Shown piece by piece: positions 35,937 through 45,165 of a stretch of 64,000 nucleotides of DNA (position 1 is the first letter of the stretch; the number at the start of each line of letters is the position of its first letter). The position numbers and the translations under genes were made by a program. This DNA comes from Isoptericola variabilis 225 (GTDB lineage: Bacteria; Actinomycetota; Actinomycetes; Actinomycetales; Cellulomonadaceae), in assembly GCF_000215105.1 (NCBI RefSeq), contig NC_015588.1:2728001-2792000 (forward strand). Direction: 5' to 3'. The notes beneath the pieces were generated by a model. The model did not search any database and had not been told where the DNA came from. It was given only the letters and a program-made list of their open reading frames with translations.

Positions 35937-37032
35937 CTAGAACGACCAGCTGACCTGCGGCGTCGGGTGGAAGGCCCACCTCGTCGCGCGTCGCGAGCGT
36001 CTCGGTCCACACGGCGGCGGAGACGCCCTCGACCGCGTCCGCCGGTAGCTCCGGGACGACCTCGGTGGGTTCCCAGTCGTACGCGTCGCGCAGCTCGACG
36101 AAGCCCGCCCACTGCAGGCCGAGCGGGTGCTCGGGCGTGTACTTCATGTCGAGGTAGGCGCGGTTCCCCGGCGACATGACGAACCGCACGCCCGCGGCCG
36201 CGGCGGTCACGAACGGCTCGGCGTCGACCCGAGGGTCCCAGTACTGCAGCAGCGTCCCGGCCTCGAGCCGCGCGTGCGCGGCCTCCTGCCACGCCACGGG
36301 CGTCTTGCCCGCCTCGCGCACCACGCGGCACGCGAGCTCGACGAAGCGGGTGTACTCGTCCGAGTCCATCGTGAGGACCTCGTCGCCGCCCACGTGGACG
36401 TACGGCCCGTCGGTGAGCCGTGCGACGTCGCCGATCACGTCGCGCAGGAACGGCTCCGTCGCGGGGTTGTCGAACCACAGCCGCGAGATGCCGACCTCGG
36501 TGCCCTCGTGCGCGAGAACGCGCAGCCGCAGCGCGCCGGCGAGGTCGACGACGGCACGCAGGTCGGCGGGGCCGAAGAAGTGCCGGACGACGTCGACCAT
36601 GAGCCCGCGCCACCGGTACCGCGGTGCGTCGTGGACGACGACGGCGGGCGCGACGCCGTCGGTGCCGACGAGCTGGCGCAGCACCCGCACGGCGTGGAGC
36701 AGGCCGACGCGCTCGGGCGCGACCGCCACGACGCCGTCGGCCGAGACCCGCAAGGTGTACCGCTCGTCGCTGCGCGAGCCGGGCGGGCCGGCGGCGGCGT
36801 CGAGCCGGAGGGTCACGCCCACGGGCGCGGCGTCGTCGACCCGCACGCCCGCGGCGGCGAGCTGCTCGGCGGCGAGCGCCCCGAGGCGCGGGTCGGGAGC
36901 GTCGAGGCGCACGGCGTCGAGCACCGGGCCGGGGCCGTCGAGCGGCTCGACCGCGACCGGCCACGGGACGATCGGCAGCGGGCGCGGGTCGGCGGGCCCG
37001 CGGTGCGGGACGTCGGTCACGGCGAGGCTCAC
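35937..37032 (-). pseudogene. GH20 beta-N-acetylhexosaminidase, internal deletions
   Basis: A decayed exo-hexosaminidase. The N-terminal GH20b domain is present (LPIVPWPVAVEPLDGPGPVL). The catalytic barrel starts normally (PRYRWRGLMVDVVRHFFGPA) but near 36500 jumps from ALRLRVLAHE straight to GTEVGISRLWFDNPATEPF, so about 100 residues with the first sugar-binding strands are missing without a frame change. The catalytic pair VGGDEV is retained. Near 35975 the frame shifts again; reading the other frame gives WAFHPTPQVSWSF and a stop at 35937-35939, the normal GH20 C-terminus, with the preceding region lost. The GTG at 37030-37032 overlaps the upstream stop (GTGA). Confidence 0.75.
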
Positions 37033-38627
37033 GACGCCGCCACCAGGACCGGGGCCGCGGGCTCGGTCGGCACGAGCCGGTCGACGCCCTCGTACACCGC
37101 CGCGGGCCCGGACCAGCCGAGACGGACGGTCTCGGGGACGTCCTCCGTCAGCCGGTTCCACACCCACTCGCCCGTCGTGGCGCCACCGGTGCGGTCGGCG
37201 ACGACGAGGATCTCGACCTGCGGCACCGACCGCAGCGTCTCGCGGCCCGGCACCGAGTCGGCGCGCGTCTGGTGCACCGCCAGCAGGACGGGCGGCAGGC
37301 CCTCGCGCGTCGTCACCTCGGCGAGGTACTCGGCGACGTCGACGATCTCGGCCGCGTCCATGACGTTCGAGCGCGTGGCGACCCCGTCGCCGCGCCGCTG
37401 CTCGGGGTGCAGCGCGACGCCGACGCCCGGGACGGTGAGCAGCGGCTCGAGCGCGCGGACCTCCTCGACGACGGGTCCGGGCCCCGCGGCGACCTCGAGC
37501 AGCACGTACTGGTCGGCCTCGCGCGCGGCCCGCACGAACGGCTCGAGCTCGGCGAGCGGAACCTCCACGACGTGGTCCCCGTCGTCGCCGGCGGAGCGCG
37601 AGGGCGTGCCCGTGCGCACGACGACGGTCGGCACGAGCGGCTCGCCCTCGACCGCGTACGGGGCGGCCGCGGCCGCCGCGCGCTCGACGACGGCGGCCGG
37701 GTCGCCCCGCCGGTCCGCCTCGGTCGTGACGTAGCGCGCGGGGAACAGGTGCTGGTCGCCGGTCGGCAGGAGGACGCCGTGCTCGGCCGTGAGTACCTTC
37801 CACGCGAAGACGTCGGGGTCGCCGAAGGTCGGGCCCACGCCGACGACCGTGAGCGCCTGCGCGTCGTCGATCATCGCGATCGCCTCGGGCACGGCCGCGG
37901 GGTCGCCGCCGGGGACCTCGAACGTCACGGCGCCGGCCGCGCGGACGGTCGCGATCGCGGCCTCCTGCCCCGGTTGCGGGTCGGTCAGCGCGAGCACCTC
38001 GCGCAGCAGCACGGGCTCGCCGGTCGCGGGCAGGACGTCGCGCAGCTCGGCGAGGTCGCCCTCGGCGAGCTCGCCGTCCTCGGTGACGACGCCCGTGTCG
38101 AGGCGCACGACGTCGACGCCCGCGGCGAGCGCGGCCCGCGTCCCGGGCGCGGCGACCTCGTGCTCGTCGCCGCCGTCGGGCGCCGGCGACGGCTCGACGC
38201 GCTCGACGTCCTCGATCCCGCCGGTGGGCTCGACGACGACCGCGGTCGCGACGCCGAGGCGCTCCAGCTCGGACGCGATCGCGTCGTCGGAGATGCCGCC
38301 GCCGGCCAGCAGCGCCGGGGCGTGCAGCGCGGCGGCCGCGGCGGAGGCGGCCGGCAACGCCTCGGGGGCGTCCGAGCCGGCGAGGACCACGAGCTCCGAC
38401 CGCTCGAAGAGGACCTGGCTCGCGGTCAGCGTCAGCTCCGCCGGGTCGGAGGAGTCCAGCACGAGCGTGTGCGACTCGGGCTCACGCACCTCGAGCGGCG
38501 GCTGGGCGGGCGACGCCGACCGCAGCGGCTCGTCCGCGGGCGGCGCGGTGCACCCCGTCGTCCCCAGCACGACGACGACGGCGACGGCCAGGGCAGAGCG
38601 GACGAATCGGGCGTTTCGGGGTTGCAC
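37029..38627 (-). CDS. Secreted lipoprotein with weak cell-wall-binding-repeat-2 resemblance
   Basis: A 532-residue predicted lipoprotein: basic start MQPRNARFVRSALAVAVVVV, then the lipobox VLGTTGC. Residues about 60-130 (LVVLAGSDAPEALPAASAAA then HAPALLAGGGISDDAIASEL and LGVATAVVVEPTGG) resemble cell-wall-binding repeat 2 (PF04122). The rest is a Val/Ala/Asp/Glu-rich alpha/beta region with repeated VLLE, VPGVGVALHP and VEILVVADRTGG strands that I do not recognise. The GTG start is 38625-38627. Its stop overlaps the GH20 start, so the pair was translated together, suggesting a surface role in glycan handling. Function unknown. Confidence 0.7.
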   Translation of the reverse strand: MQPRNARFVRSALAVAVVVVLGTTGCTAPPADEPLRSASPAQPPLEVREPESHTLVLDSSDPAELTLTASQVLFERSELVVLAGSDAPEALPAASAAAAALHAPALLAGGGISDDAIASELERLGVATAVVVEPTGGIEDVERVEPSPAPDGGDEHEVAAPGTRAALAAGVDVVRLDTGVVTEDGELAEGDLAELRDVLPATGEPVLLREVLALTDPQPGQEAAIATVRAAGAVTFEVPGGDPAAVPEAIAMIDDAQALTVVGVGPTFGDPDVFAWKVLTAEHGVLLPTGDQHLFPARYVTTEADRRGDPAAVVERAAAAAAPYAVEGEPLVPTVVVRTGTPSRSAGDDGDHVVEVPLAELEPFVRAAREADQYVLLEVAAGPGPVVEEVRALEPLLTVPGVGVALHPEQRRGDGVATRSNVMDAAEIVDVAEYLAEVTTREGLPPVLLAVHQTRADSVPGRETLRSVPQVEILVVADRTGGATTGEWVWNRLTEDVPETVRLGWSGPAAVYEGVDRLVPTEPAAPVLVAAS

Positions 38628-38728
38628 ACCACATATCCTTGCGCATCGGCGGGACCGGGTCGACGCCCCTCATTGTCCCAGGGGCGGCGGGTGCTCACCC
38701 GTCGGACGGGCGCCGCTCGAAGCCGGTC

Positions 38729-39388
38729 CCGCACCTGACCCGTGATGCCCTTGCGCTCGCCGACGAGCGGGCCGTAGTTGACGCGGCCGAGCGACTCGAC
38801 GACCAGGTCGACGCGCAGGCTCCCGCCGGCCGGGATCGCGGGCAGGTCGACCGACACGACCGGGCCCGGCCCGGCGACCGCGAGGCGCCCGTCGACGTAC
38901 ACCGTGACGCGGTCGGCGACGCCCGTGACCTGCAGCGGCAGCGCCTCGCGCGGCCCGTGCAGGACGGTCGTGTGGATCGCGACGCCCTGGTCGACCCCGA
39001 GGTCCTCGAGCGTCGGCACGTCCGCCGACCACGTCTCGGGGGCGGCCGCGAGCGCCGACCCCGCCGCGACGGCGAGCGGGATCTCGGCCTCCTTGAGCAT
39101 CGGCGTGGGCTCCGGGACGTCGGGGACGGCCGTGTCGTCGCCGGCCGCGCGCCGCGCCTAGAGCAAGATCTCGCGGAAGCGCCAGAACGTCTCGGTCGGC
39201 TCCCCGCGCTCGTCGATCGGGGCGTCGTAGTCGTAGCTCGTGATGGTGGGCTGGAGCTCGCCGTCGTGCAGCGCCCCGGCGCGGTTGGCGCCGGCCCACG
39301 GCCCGAAGTTGGTTCCGCCCTGCGCCATGTAGAGGTTGACCGACCCGTCGCGCAGGAGCTGCGCGCCGGACACGACGATCTCGGGCAT
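38729..39388 (-). pseudogene. GH35 beta-galactosidase fragment with internal stop
   Basis: A remnant of a GH35 beta-galactosidase. The upper part (39388 downwards) reads LLRDGSVNLYMAQGGTNFGP, then WAGANRAGALHDGELQPTIT and SYDYDAPIDERGEPTETFWR, matching the end of the family's catalytic barrel. A TAG at 39158-39160 interrupts the frame. The same frame continues with VPEPTPMLKEAEIPLAVAAG, then VDQGVAIHTTVLHGP and YVDGRLAV to GRVNYGPLVGERKGITGQVR, where similarity ends near 38729. The catalytic N-terminal half and the C-terminal end are absent. It is the most decayed gene in the window. Confidence 0.72.
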
Positions 39389-39553
39389 GACGGGAGCTCA
39401 TCGAGCACTTCCCCGTGCTCGAGGACCGATCACTGGCCTGACGAGGACAGAGCGCCGTCACCAGGCCGGCGTGAGGGGCCGAGCAACGTGCATCGCGCCC
39501 GAACGACGAAGGTCCCCGACCCGGCATGCGCCCGGTCAGAGACCTTCCTTCGG

Positions 39554-39626
39554 TGGAGCCAGGGGGATTCGAACCCCCGACCTTCTCATTGCGAACGAGA
39601 CGCGCTACCAACTGCGCCATGGCCCC
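39554..39626 (-). tRNA. tRNA-Ala (anticodon CGC)
   Basis: A 73-base tRNA with no encoded CCA. The acceptor arms GGGGCCA and TGGCTCC pair with one G-U; the anticodon loop TTCGCAA gives CGC, closed by TCTCG/TGAGA; the T-arm is GGGGG-TTCGAAT-CCCCC. Confidence 0.94.
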
Positions 39627-39675
39627 GAAGCGGTCCCAAGACTAACACCCGGGAACCGCTGATCTGCAAATCGGC

Positions 39676-40881
39676 TCAGCCGGCCGCCCGGCGGCGGGCC
39701 AGGATCTGCTCGAGCGGCAGACCGAGCGTCTCGGTGCGTTGGCGCGGCGCCTCGTCGGCGAGCAGCTCGTCCGCCGAGGCCGCCGCCGCGTCCGCAGACG
39801 CCTCGCCGCCCGACGGCGGTTCGGACGTCGCGCCGCCGGTGCCGGTCGCGCTGGCGGTCGCCGTCGCGGCGGCCGCGGCGACGGCGGCCGCGACAGTCGC
39901 CGACGAGGCGACGGGCGTCGCGCCCGTGAGCGGCTTGGGCTCGCGGCGCGGCGCCTCGGGCTTGGTCACGTAGGTCGGCAGCGGCACCGGGACGGGGTCC
40001 CACGCCTCGCCGCCCACCCCGCCGGGCCGGGTGCCGGGCGCGGGCTGCTCGATGATCGTGGGGGCACGCTCCTCGGCGGGCTCGAGCACGGGCTCGGGCT
40101 CCGTCGTCGGCTCGGCGCGGTCCTCCGCGGCCACGGCGCGAGCCCGTGCGGCGGCGGGCTCGCGCGACGCGGGGCGGGCGGCGGCGTCGACCCGCGGGAT
40201 CATCTGCGTGTGCGTCGCCGACGGGTGGACGGCACGACCCGTCACGCGTGCACGGTTGCGCGGCGCGTACGGCCCGCCGTTGGCCAGCGCCCGCGCCTGG
40301 ACCGCCTCGCGGCGCGCGGCGCGCTGCGCGGCGACCCAGCGCTCGTCGGCCCGGCGTGCGGCGACCACCGCCGCCCGGCCGAGCACGAGCACCAGCGCCA
40401 GCATCGCGGTCGGTGCGGCGCCGCCCCACCAGTGGACGTAGCCGAGCCCGACGGCGGTCCACCCGACGGCGGTGAGGACCACGAGCAGGAGCGTGAGCAC
40501 GAGACGGCGACGGGCGCGGGCCGCACGGCGCTCGAGCAGCGCGAGCCGCGAGGCCCGCACGGCGGGCGTCGCGCCCGTGGCCGGCCGCCGCTCCAGCGCG
40601 CGGCCTGTCGGGACCTGAGCCATCCCTCGCTCCCCTCCTCCGGCGTCCACGGTCGGCGAGCTGGCCATCAGGAGCGGCCGCGCCTGCGGCGGCTCCGCCG
40701 GCGGCGCGATCGCCGCGGACGGTCCGCCGCCCGCCACCGCCAGCACCCGCAGCCCCCCGGAGAACCGGTCCTCCACCCGGGACTCGAGCAGCTGCTGGCG
40801 GTGCCGCAGGCGCTGCGGCACCCAGTAGCCCAGCCACAGGACGAACAGCGCGAGCGCCGCGAGACCTGCTGCCGATTCCAC
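39676..40881 (-). CDS. GlpR-like membrane protein (divisome-associated family, tentative)
   Basis: A 401-residue protein. It starts with a membrane helix and the segment LWLGYWVPQRLRHRQQLLES followed by DRFSGGLRVL, which is typical of the actinobacterial family next to rimJ (GlpR in corynebacteria, a receptor for the gephyrin-like divisome protein Glp). Two more helices (LVLTLLLVVLTAVGWTAVGL and TAMLALVLVLGRAAVVAAR) follow near residues 130-180, then a long Ala/Pro/Glu-rich cytoplasmic tail. It lies downstream of the rimJ-like gene, the usual neighbour. However, glp itself is not beside it here. The name is based on position and N-terminal resemblance only. Confidence 0.6.
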   Translation of the reverse strand: MESAAGLAALALFVLWLGYWVPQRLRHRQQLLESRVEDRFSGGLRVLAVAGGGPSAAIAPPAEPPQARPLLMASSPTVDAGGGERGMAQVPTGRALERRPATGATPAVRASRLALLERRAARARRRLVLTLLLVVLTAVGWTAVGLGYVHWWGGAAPTAMLALVLVLGRAAVVAARRADERWVAAQRAARREAVQARALANGGPYAPRNRARVTGRAVHPSATHTQMIPRVDAAARPASREPAAARARAVAAEDRAEPTTEPEPVLEPAEERAPTIIEQPAPGTRPGGVGGEAWDPVPVPLPTYVTKPEAPRREPKPLTGATPVASSATVAAAVAAAAATATASATGTGGATSEPPSGGEASADAAAASADELLADEAPRQRTETLGLPLEQILARRRAAG

Positions 40882-40986
40882 GTCACGACGGTAGGCGCAC
40901 GCCCGCGCCCGGCCGGGGACCGACGACGGCGTGTCCGCGGTCCGCCCTGCGACGTCGTCACCGGTTGCGGACGGAGCGGGCCCCCG

Positions 40987-41628
40987 CTACAGGGCGTCGC
41001 GCAGGCGCTGCCACCGTGCCAGGAGCCCCTCGGGCACCTCCTCGGCGGTGAGCGCGAAGGTGCGGTGGTCGCGCCACCGGCCCTGGATGTGGAGGTAGCG
41101 CTCGCGCAGTCCCTCGTCGCGGAAGCCGAGCTTCTCGACGACGCGCAGGCTCGGCCCGTTCTCGGGCCGGATGTTGATCTCGATCCGGTGCAGCCCCAGC
41201 GCCGTGAAGCAGTAGTCGGTCGCCATCGCCACGGACGTCGGGATGACACCGCGCCCCGCGTACTCGCGCCCGATCCAGTAGCCGATGCTCGCCGAGCACA
41301 GCGACCCGTACGTGATCGAGGAGACGGTGAGCTGACCGGCCAGCGCACCGTCGAGCTCGACGGCGAACGGCAGCGCGCTGCCGCTGCGCGCCTGCGCGGA
41401 CAGCACGCGCAGGTACTCGCCGAAGGTCGACGTCGCCGGCTGCTCGGTGGGCGACGTCGCCTCCCACGGCTCGAGCCACGCCGCGTTGACCGCGCGCAGG
41501 CGCATCCACTCCCCCGCGTCACGACGACGCAGCGGACGCAGGACCACCGACCCCGACGGGCCGTCGTCCCGCAGGGTCACGGGCCACGGCTTCGACATGC
41601 TCCAGCCTCTCGCGACCTTGTGCGTCAT
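40987..41628 (-). CDS. GNAT acetyltransferase, RimJ type
   Basis: A 213-residue N-acetyltransferase using acetyl-CoA, of the RimJ/RimL group that modifies protein N-termini. The acetyl-CoA loop appears as IGREYAGRGVIPTSVAMATD, preceded by SASIGYW, and followed by GLHRIEINIRPENGPSLRVV and EKLGFRDEGLRERYLHIQG. The ATG at 41626-41628 has a strong GGAGGTG ribosome-binding site; an internal ATG ten codons later also has one. In actinobacteria this gene normally follows galU and glp, which are missing here: it is directly divergent from 5-FCL. Confidence 0.9.
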   Translation of the reverse strand: MTHKVARGWSMSKPWPVTLRDDGPSGSVVLRPLRRRDAGEWMRLRAVNAAWLEPWEATSPTEQPATSTFGEYLRVLSAQARSGSALPFAVELDGALAGQLTVSSITYGSLCSASIGYWIGREYAGRGVIPTSVAMATDYCFTALGLHRIEINIRPENGPSLRVVEKLGFRDEGLRERYLHIQGRWRDHRTFALTAEEVPEGLLARWQRLRDAL

Positions 41629-41694
41629 CGCACCTCCGTTCGACGCCGGGCGGAACCGGCTCCCCCCGGCACGGGACCCTGCCACAATGGGGCC

Positions 41695-42345
41695 ATGCGC
41701 GGCGACCCGACGACCAGCTCACGCCAGCCGTACCCCATCTACCCCGGCATGGAGGTCGCCGAGGCGAAGGAGGAGCTGCGGCGCGAGATCCGCGCCCGTC
41801 GGGCCGCCCGGCCGCCGCGGCTGCGCACGGAGGCGTCCGTCCGGTTCGCGGACGTCCTCGAGACCGTGCCCGCCGTGCGGGACGCCGCGGTCGTCGCCAC
41901 GTACGCGTCGCGCCCCACGGAGCCGAGCACGTGCGAGCTGCTCGAGCGCCTCGCCGCGCGCGGCGCCCGCATCCTCCTGCCCGTCCTGGGTGCCGGGCTC
42001 GCCCGCGACTGGGCCGAGTACGCGGGCCAGGAGGACCTGCGCGAGCGCGCCCCGGGGCGTCCTCCGGAGCCGGGCGGCCCCACGCTCGGATCCGAGGCGA
42101 TCGCTCAGGCCGACGTCGTCGTCGCGCCCGCGCTCGCCGTCGACACGCGCGGCATGCGCCTCGGGCAGGGCGGCGGCTGGTACGACCGCTCGCTCAAGCA
42201 GGCGCGCCCCGACGTGCCGGTCGTCGCGATGGTCTTCCCCGAGGAGATCTACGACGCCGAGGAGCGGCCGCTGCCCGTCGAGGACCACGACATGCCGGTG
42301 CACGTCGTCGCGACGCCCGAGGGCTGGCAGGCGCTGCCCGCCTGA
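41695..42345 (+). CDS. 5-formyltetrahydrofolate cyclo-ligase
   Basis: Converts 5-formyl-THF to 5,10-methenyl-THF with ATP; 216 residues. The N-terminal helix KEELRREIRARRAARPP is the ATP-phosphate-binding region, followed by VVATYASRPTEPSTCELLE. The signature ADVVVAPALAVDTRGMRLGQ followed by GGGWYDRSL holds the substrate and Mg-binding residues. The ATG at 41695 is 6 bases after CACAAT, a possible leaderless start. It is divergent from the rimJ-like gene with a 66-base gap, and convergent with the penicillin-acylase gene. Confidence 0.93.
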   Translation: MRGDPTTSSRQPYPIYPGMEVAEAKEELRREIRARRAARPPRLRTEASVRFADVLETVPAVRDAAVVATYASRPTEPSTCELLERLAARGARILLPVLGAGLARDWAEYAGQEDLRERAPGRPPEPGGPTLGSEAIAQADVVVAPALAVDTRGMRLGQGGGWYDRSLKQARPDVPVVAMVFPEEIYDAEERPLPVEDHDMPVHVVATPEGWQALPA

Positions 42346-42399
42346 CGCGCCGCACCGGCTCACGCCGGGGGCGCCGGGCTCACCCGTGCGGCGGGCGCG

Positions 42400-45039
42400 T
42401 CACGGCACGAGCGTCGCCCGCGTCCGGGCCGCCTCCCCGACCGCCTCGCGCGAGAACGGCCACGCGAACGTCGTGCCCGACGCCCATGCCTCGAGCTGGT
42501 CGGAGTAGTGGCGCGACGCCGGGTGGCCCGACACGCCCGTGACGGTCACCCACGTCGACGCGTCGAGGTCGCCCAGGTCGACGACCATGCGCATCGACGG
42601 ACCGGTGCGGACGGCGAAGCTGCCGCTGCCGGCGTCCCAGCCGGTCGCGTTGACGATCGACGAGCCGCCGCCCATCGGCACCGCGCGCGGGTTGACGTAG
42701 TCGCGGACCAGCCCCGGCACGTCCTCGCCGCCGAGGACGGGGTGGGCGAGCTCGAGCGTGTGCAGCGCGCCCCACGACCAGTCCTCCGGCTCCTTGGACA
42801 GCTCGACCGTGAGGTCGCGCCGCGCCGAGACGAGCGCCTGGGTGAGGATCTCGTCGCGGCTCTCGAGCACGTTGAGCGTGGACCGGTCGTCCCACAGCGG
42901 GTCCTCGGGCCGCTCCAGCAGGTGCTGCATGACGACGAGCCAGCGCGAGTTCCCCGACGGCCGCATCGACTCGGGCAGGTCGTCCCAGAACGTGTCCTTG
43001 AGCAGGTTGCGCCAGACGGCCGCGAAGTACGCGGCGGCGTGCGAGTCCGCGTCCATGCGCCCGTCCCAGTCGGCGAGCAGCTCCTGTCCGGCGGCGTCAT
43101 AGTCGTTCGGGACGTCGACCTCGAGCAGCACCGGGAGCAGGACCTCGGCGAACGGCGACCACTCGTCGTTCTGGATCCGGTTCATGTCGGCGACGGTGAA
43201 CGGGCGGCCGGTGGCGATCTGCTCGTCGAGCAGCGTGCGGATGCGCTCCGCGCGGTACCCGTAGTCGAAGTCGCGGCCCAGGAACGGCTCCGACTCGGGC
43301 GACAGCACCGCCTGGTTCGCGGCCACGACGTAGCCCGACGCCGGGTCGAGAGCCCGCGGCATGTCGTCCGGGTCGACGTAGCCCTGCCAGTCGTAGCGCG
43401 GGTCCCAGCCGGGACGCGGCCAGGTGCCGTCCGACGGCACGGGGCCGTCGACGTCGGCGCGGATCGGCACGCGGCCCGGCGCCTGGTAGCCGATGTGCCC
43501 GTCCGTCGTGGCGAACACGATGTTCTGGTTCGGCACCTCGAACAGCTCGGCCGCGGCGCGCACGTCGTCGGCGTCCTGCGCGAGGTTCATCGCGAACACG
43601 GCGTCGGCCGTGCGCCCGGGCTCGAGCGCCGTCCAGCCGAGCGAGACGGCGTACTCGCCGAACGCGGTGCCGGCCTCGGTCGGCGAGTCGACGACGTCGT
43701 CGAGGTCGAGCACGCCCGAGACGATCGGGCCGTGCGCCGTGCTGCGCACCTCGATGTCGATCGGCCGTCCGCCGGCGACGCGGATCGTCTCGGTCCGCAC
43801 GTCCATCGGCTCCCAGCGCTCGGCGGAGCGGTCGGCGAGCCAGGTGTCGTCGCGCACGCGCTCGACGAAGAAGTCGGTCACGTCGGCGTACATGTTCGTC
43901 AGGCCCCAGGCCAGCCGGTCGTTGTGGCCGATGACGACGCCCGGGAAGCCCGCGAACGAGAAGCCCGCGACGTCGAACGGGCACGAGTCGTCGACCGTGG
44001 CGCAGTGCAGGCCGACCTGGCTCCAGATGCTCGGCGCACCCAGCGTGAGGTGCGGGTCGTTCGCGAGGATCGGCGCGCCCGACGCGGTGTGCTCGCCCGA
44101 GACGACCCACGAGTTCGAGCCCGTGCCCTCGCCGCGACCGACGAGGACCGGCACGGCGTCGAGCGCGCGCCGCGCGGCGTCGAGCGCTCCCCCGACGGCG
44201 GGCGCCGCGTACTCGGGCGAGACCTGCGCGGCGGTGCGCCCGCCGCTGCCGGCGGCCGCGTCCGTGCGGTCGGCGTTGGCGAGGATCGGCTCGTTGCCGG
44301 CGTCGGAGTACGGGGGGAACAGCTCCTCGACGAGGGCGACGTCCTCGAGGGTGCTGTACGCGAGCGCGCGCTCGAGCTCGACCTGGTAGTTGCTGCGCAT
44401 GTCCCACGCCATGGCCTTGAGCCACGCCAGCGAGTCGATCGGGTCCCAGGGCTCGGGCTCGGCCAGGTCCACCGTGAGCCCGAGCACGGTGTACTCGAGC
44501 GCGAGCTCCTCGGGGTCGCGCGAGTCGACGTAGGCGTTGACGCCCTCGGCGTACGCCTGGAGGTACGCGCGGGTCTCGGGCGCCAGGAGGTGCCACTCCT
44601 GCTCCGCGACGCGGCGCCAGCCGAGCGTGCGGATCACCATGTCGGCCTCGATGGCCTCGGGCACGTCGCCCACGAGCTCGGCGAGGCGGCCGGCCGTGAC
44701 GTGGCGGCGGTAGTCCATCTCGAAGAAGCGGTCCTGCGCGTGCAGGTAGCCCTGCGCGGCGAACAGGTCGTGCGCGCTCCCGGCGTAGACGTGCGGCACG
44801 CCCTGCGCGTCGCGGACGACCTCGACCTCGCCCTCGAGCCCCGGGACGCTCAGCTCGCCGTCCCAGGTGGGCAGCGGCCGACGGACCGTCACGACCCCGA
44901 AGACGGTGGTCGCCACCAGGGCCAGGGCCACCACGACCGCGATCCCCACGACCAGCCTGCGGAGGCGGGACATGCCCCGGCGGGGCGGTGCGGGGGCGTC
45001 GTCGACGTCGGGCACTTCGGCGGTGGTGGTCGCTGACAC
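42400..45039 (-). CDS. Penicillin acylase family Ntn-hydrolase
   Basis: An 879-residue amidohydrolase exported by an N-terminal helix (LRRLVVGIAVVVALALVATT). It is made as a precursor that cuts itself into alpha and beta chains. The alpha part has VEVVRDAQGVPHVYAGSAHD, then DLFAAQGYLHAQDRFFEMDY, and the RHVTAGRLAEL motif. The new N-terminal Ser nucleophile lies in GEGTGSNSWVVSG, followed by GAPILANDPHLTLGAPSIW, HCATVDDSCPFDVAGFSFAG and GHNDRLAWGLTNMYADVTD. All these are family hallmarks. The GTG at 45037-45039 is 7 bases after TAGTCT, indicating a leaderless message. Candidate substrates are acyl-homoserine lactones or phenylacetylated amides; sequence alone does not decide. Confidence 0.93.
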   Translation of the reverse strand: MSATTTAEVPDVDDAPAPPRRGMSRLRRLVVGIAVVVALALVATTVFGVVTVRRPLPTWDGELSVPGLEGEVEVVRDAQGVPHVYAGSAHDLFAAQGYLHAQDRFFEMDYRRHVTAGRLAELVGDVPEAIEADMVIRTLGWRRVAEQEWHLLAPETRAYLQAYAEGVNAYVDSRDPEELALEYTVLGLTVDLAEPEPWDPIDSLAWLKAMAWDMRSNYQVELERALAYSTLEDVALVEELFPPYSDAGNEPILANADRTDAAAGSGGRTAAQVSPEYAAPAVGGALDAARRALDAVPVLVGRGEGTGSNSWVVSGEHTASGAPILANDPHLTLGAPSIWSQVGLHCATVDDSCPFDVAGFSFAGFPGVVIGHNDRLAWGLTNMYADVTDFFVERVRDDTWLADRSAERWEPMDVRTETIRVAGGRPIDIEVRSTAHGPIVSGVLDLDDVVDSPTEAGTAFGEYAVSLGWTALEPGRTADAVFAMNLAQDADDVRAAAELFEVPNQNIVFATTDGHIGYQAPGRVPIRADVDGPVPSDGTWPRPGWDPRYDWQGYVDPDDMPRALDPASGYVVAANQAVLSPESEPFLGRDFDYGYRAERIRTLLDEQIATGRPFTVADMNRIQNDEWSPFAEVLLPVLLEVDVPNDYDAAGQELLADWDGRMDADSHAAAYFAAVWRNLLKDTFWDDLPESMRPSGNSRWLVVMQHLLERPEDPLWDDRSTLNVLESRDEILTQALVSARRDLTVELSKEPEDWSWGALHTLELAHPVLGGEDVPGLVRDYVNPRAVPMGGGSSIVNATGWDAGSGSFAVRTGPSMRMVVDLGDLDASTWVTVTGVSGHPASRHYSDQLEAWASGTTFAWPFSREAVGEAARTRATLVP

Positions 45040-45165
45040 GCAGGCGAGACTACCGTCCGGCGTATGATTGGCACTCACAGTGGCCGAGTGCCAGGCCGGG
45101 CGGCCCGGCACCCGGCCGGCCCGGTCCCCGACCGGGCTGCCGACCTGTTCGTCCGAGGAGAGCAC

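Noticed and set aside
39554..39626. GGTAGCGCG in the D-arm of tRNA-Ala matches the repeat core
   Set aside because: This string is normal in tRNA D-arms; the match covers only nine bases and the flanks differ, so I do not take the repeats to be tRNA-derived.
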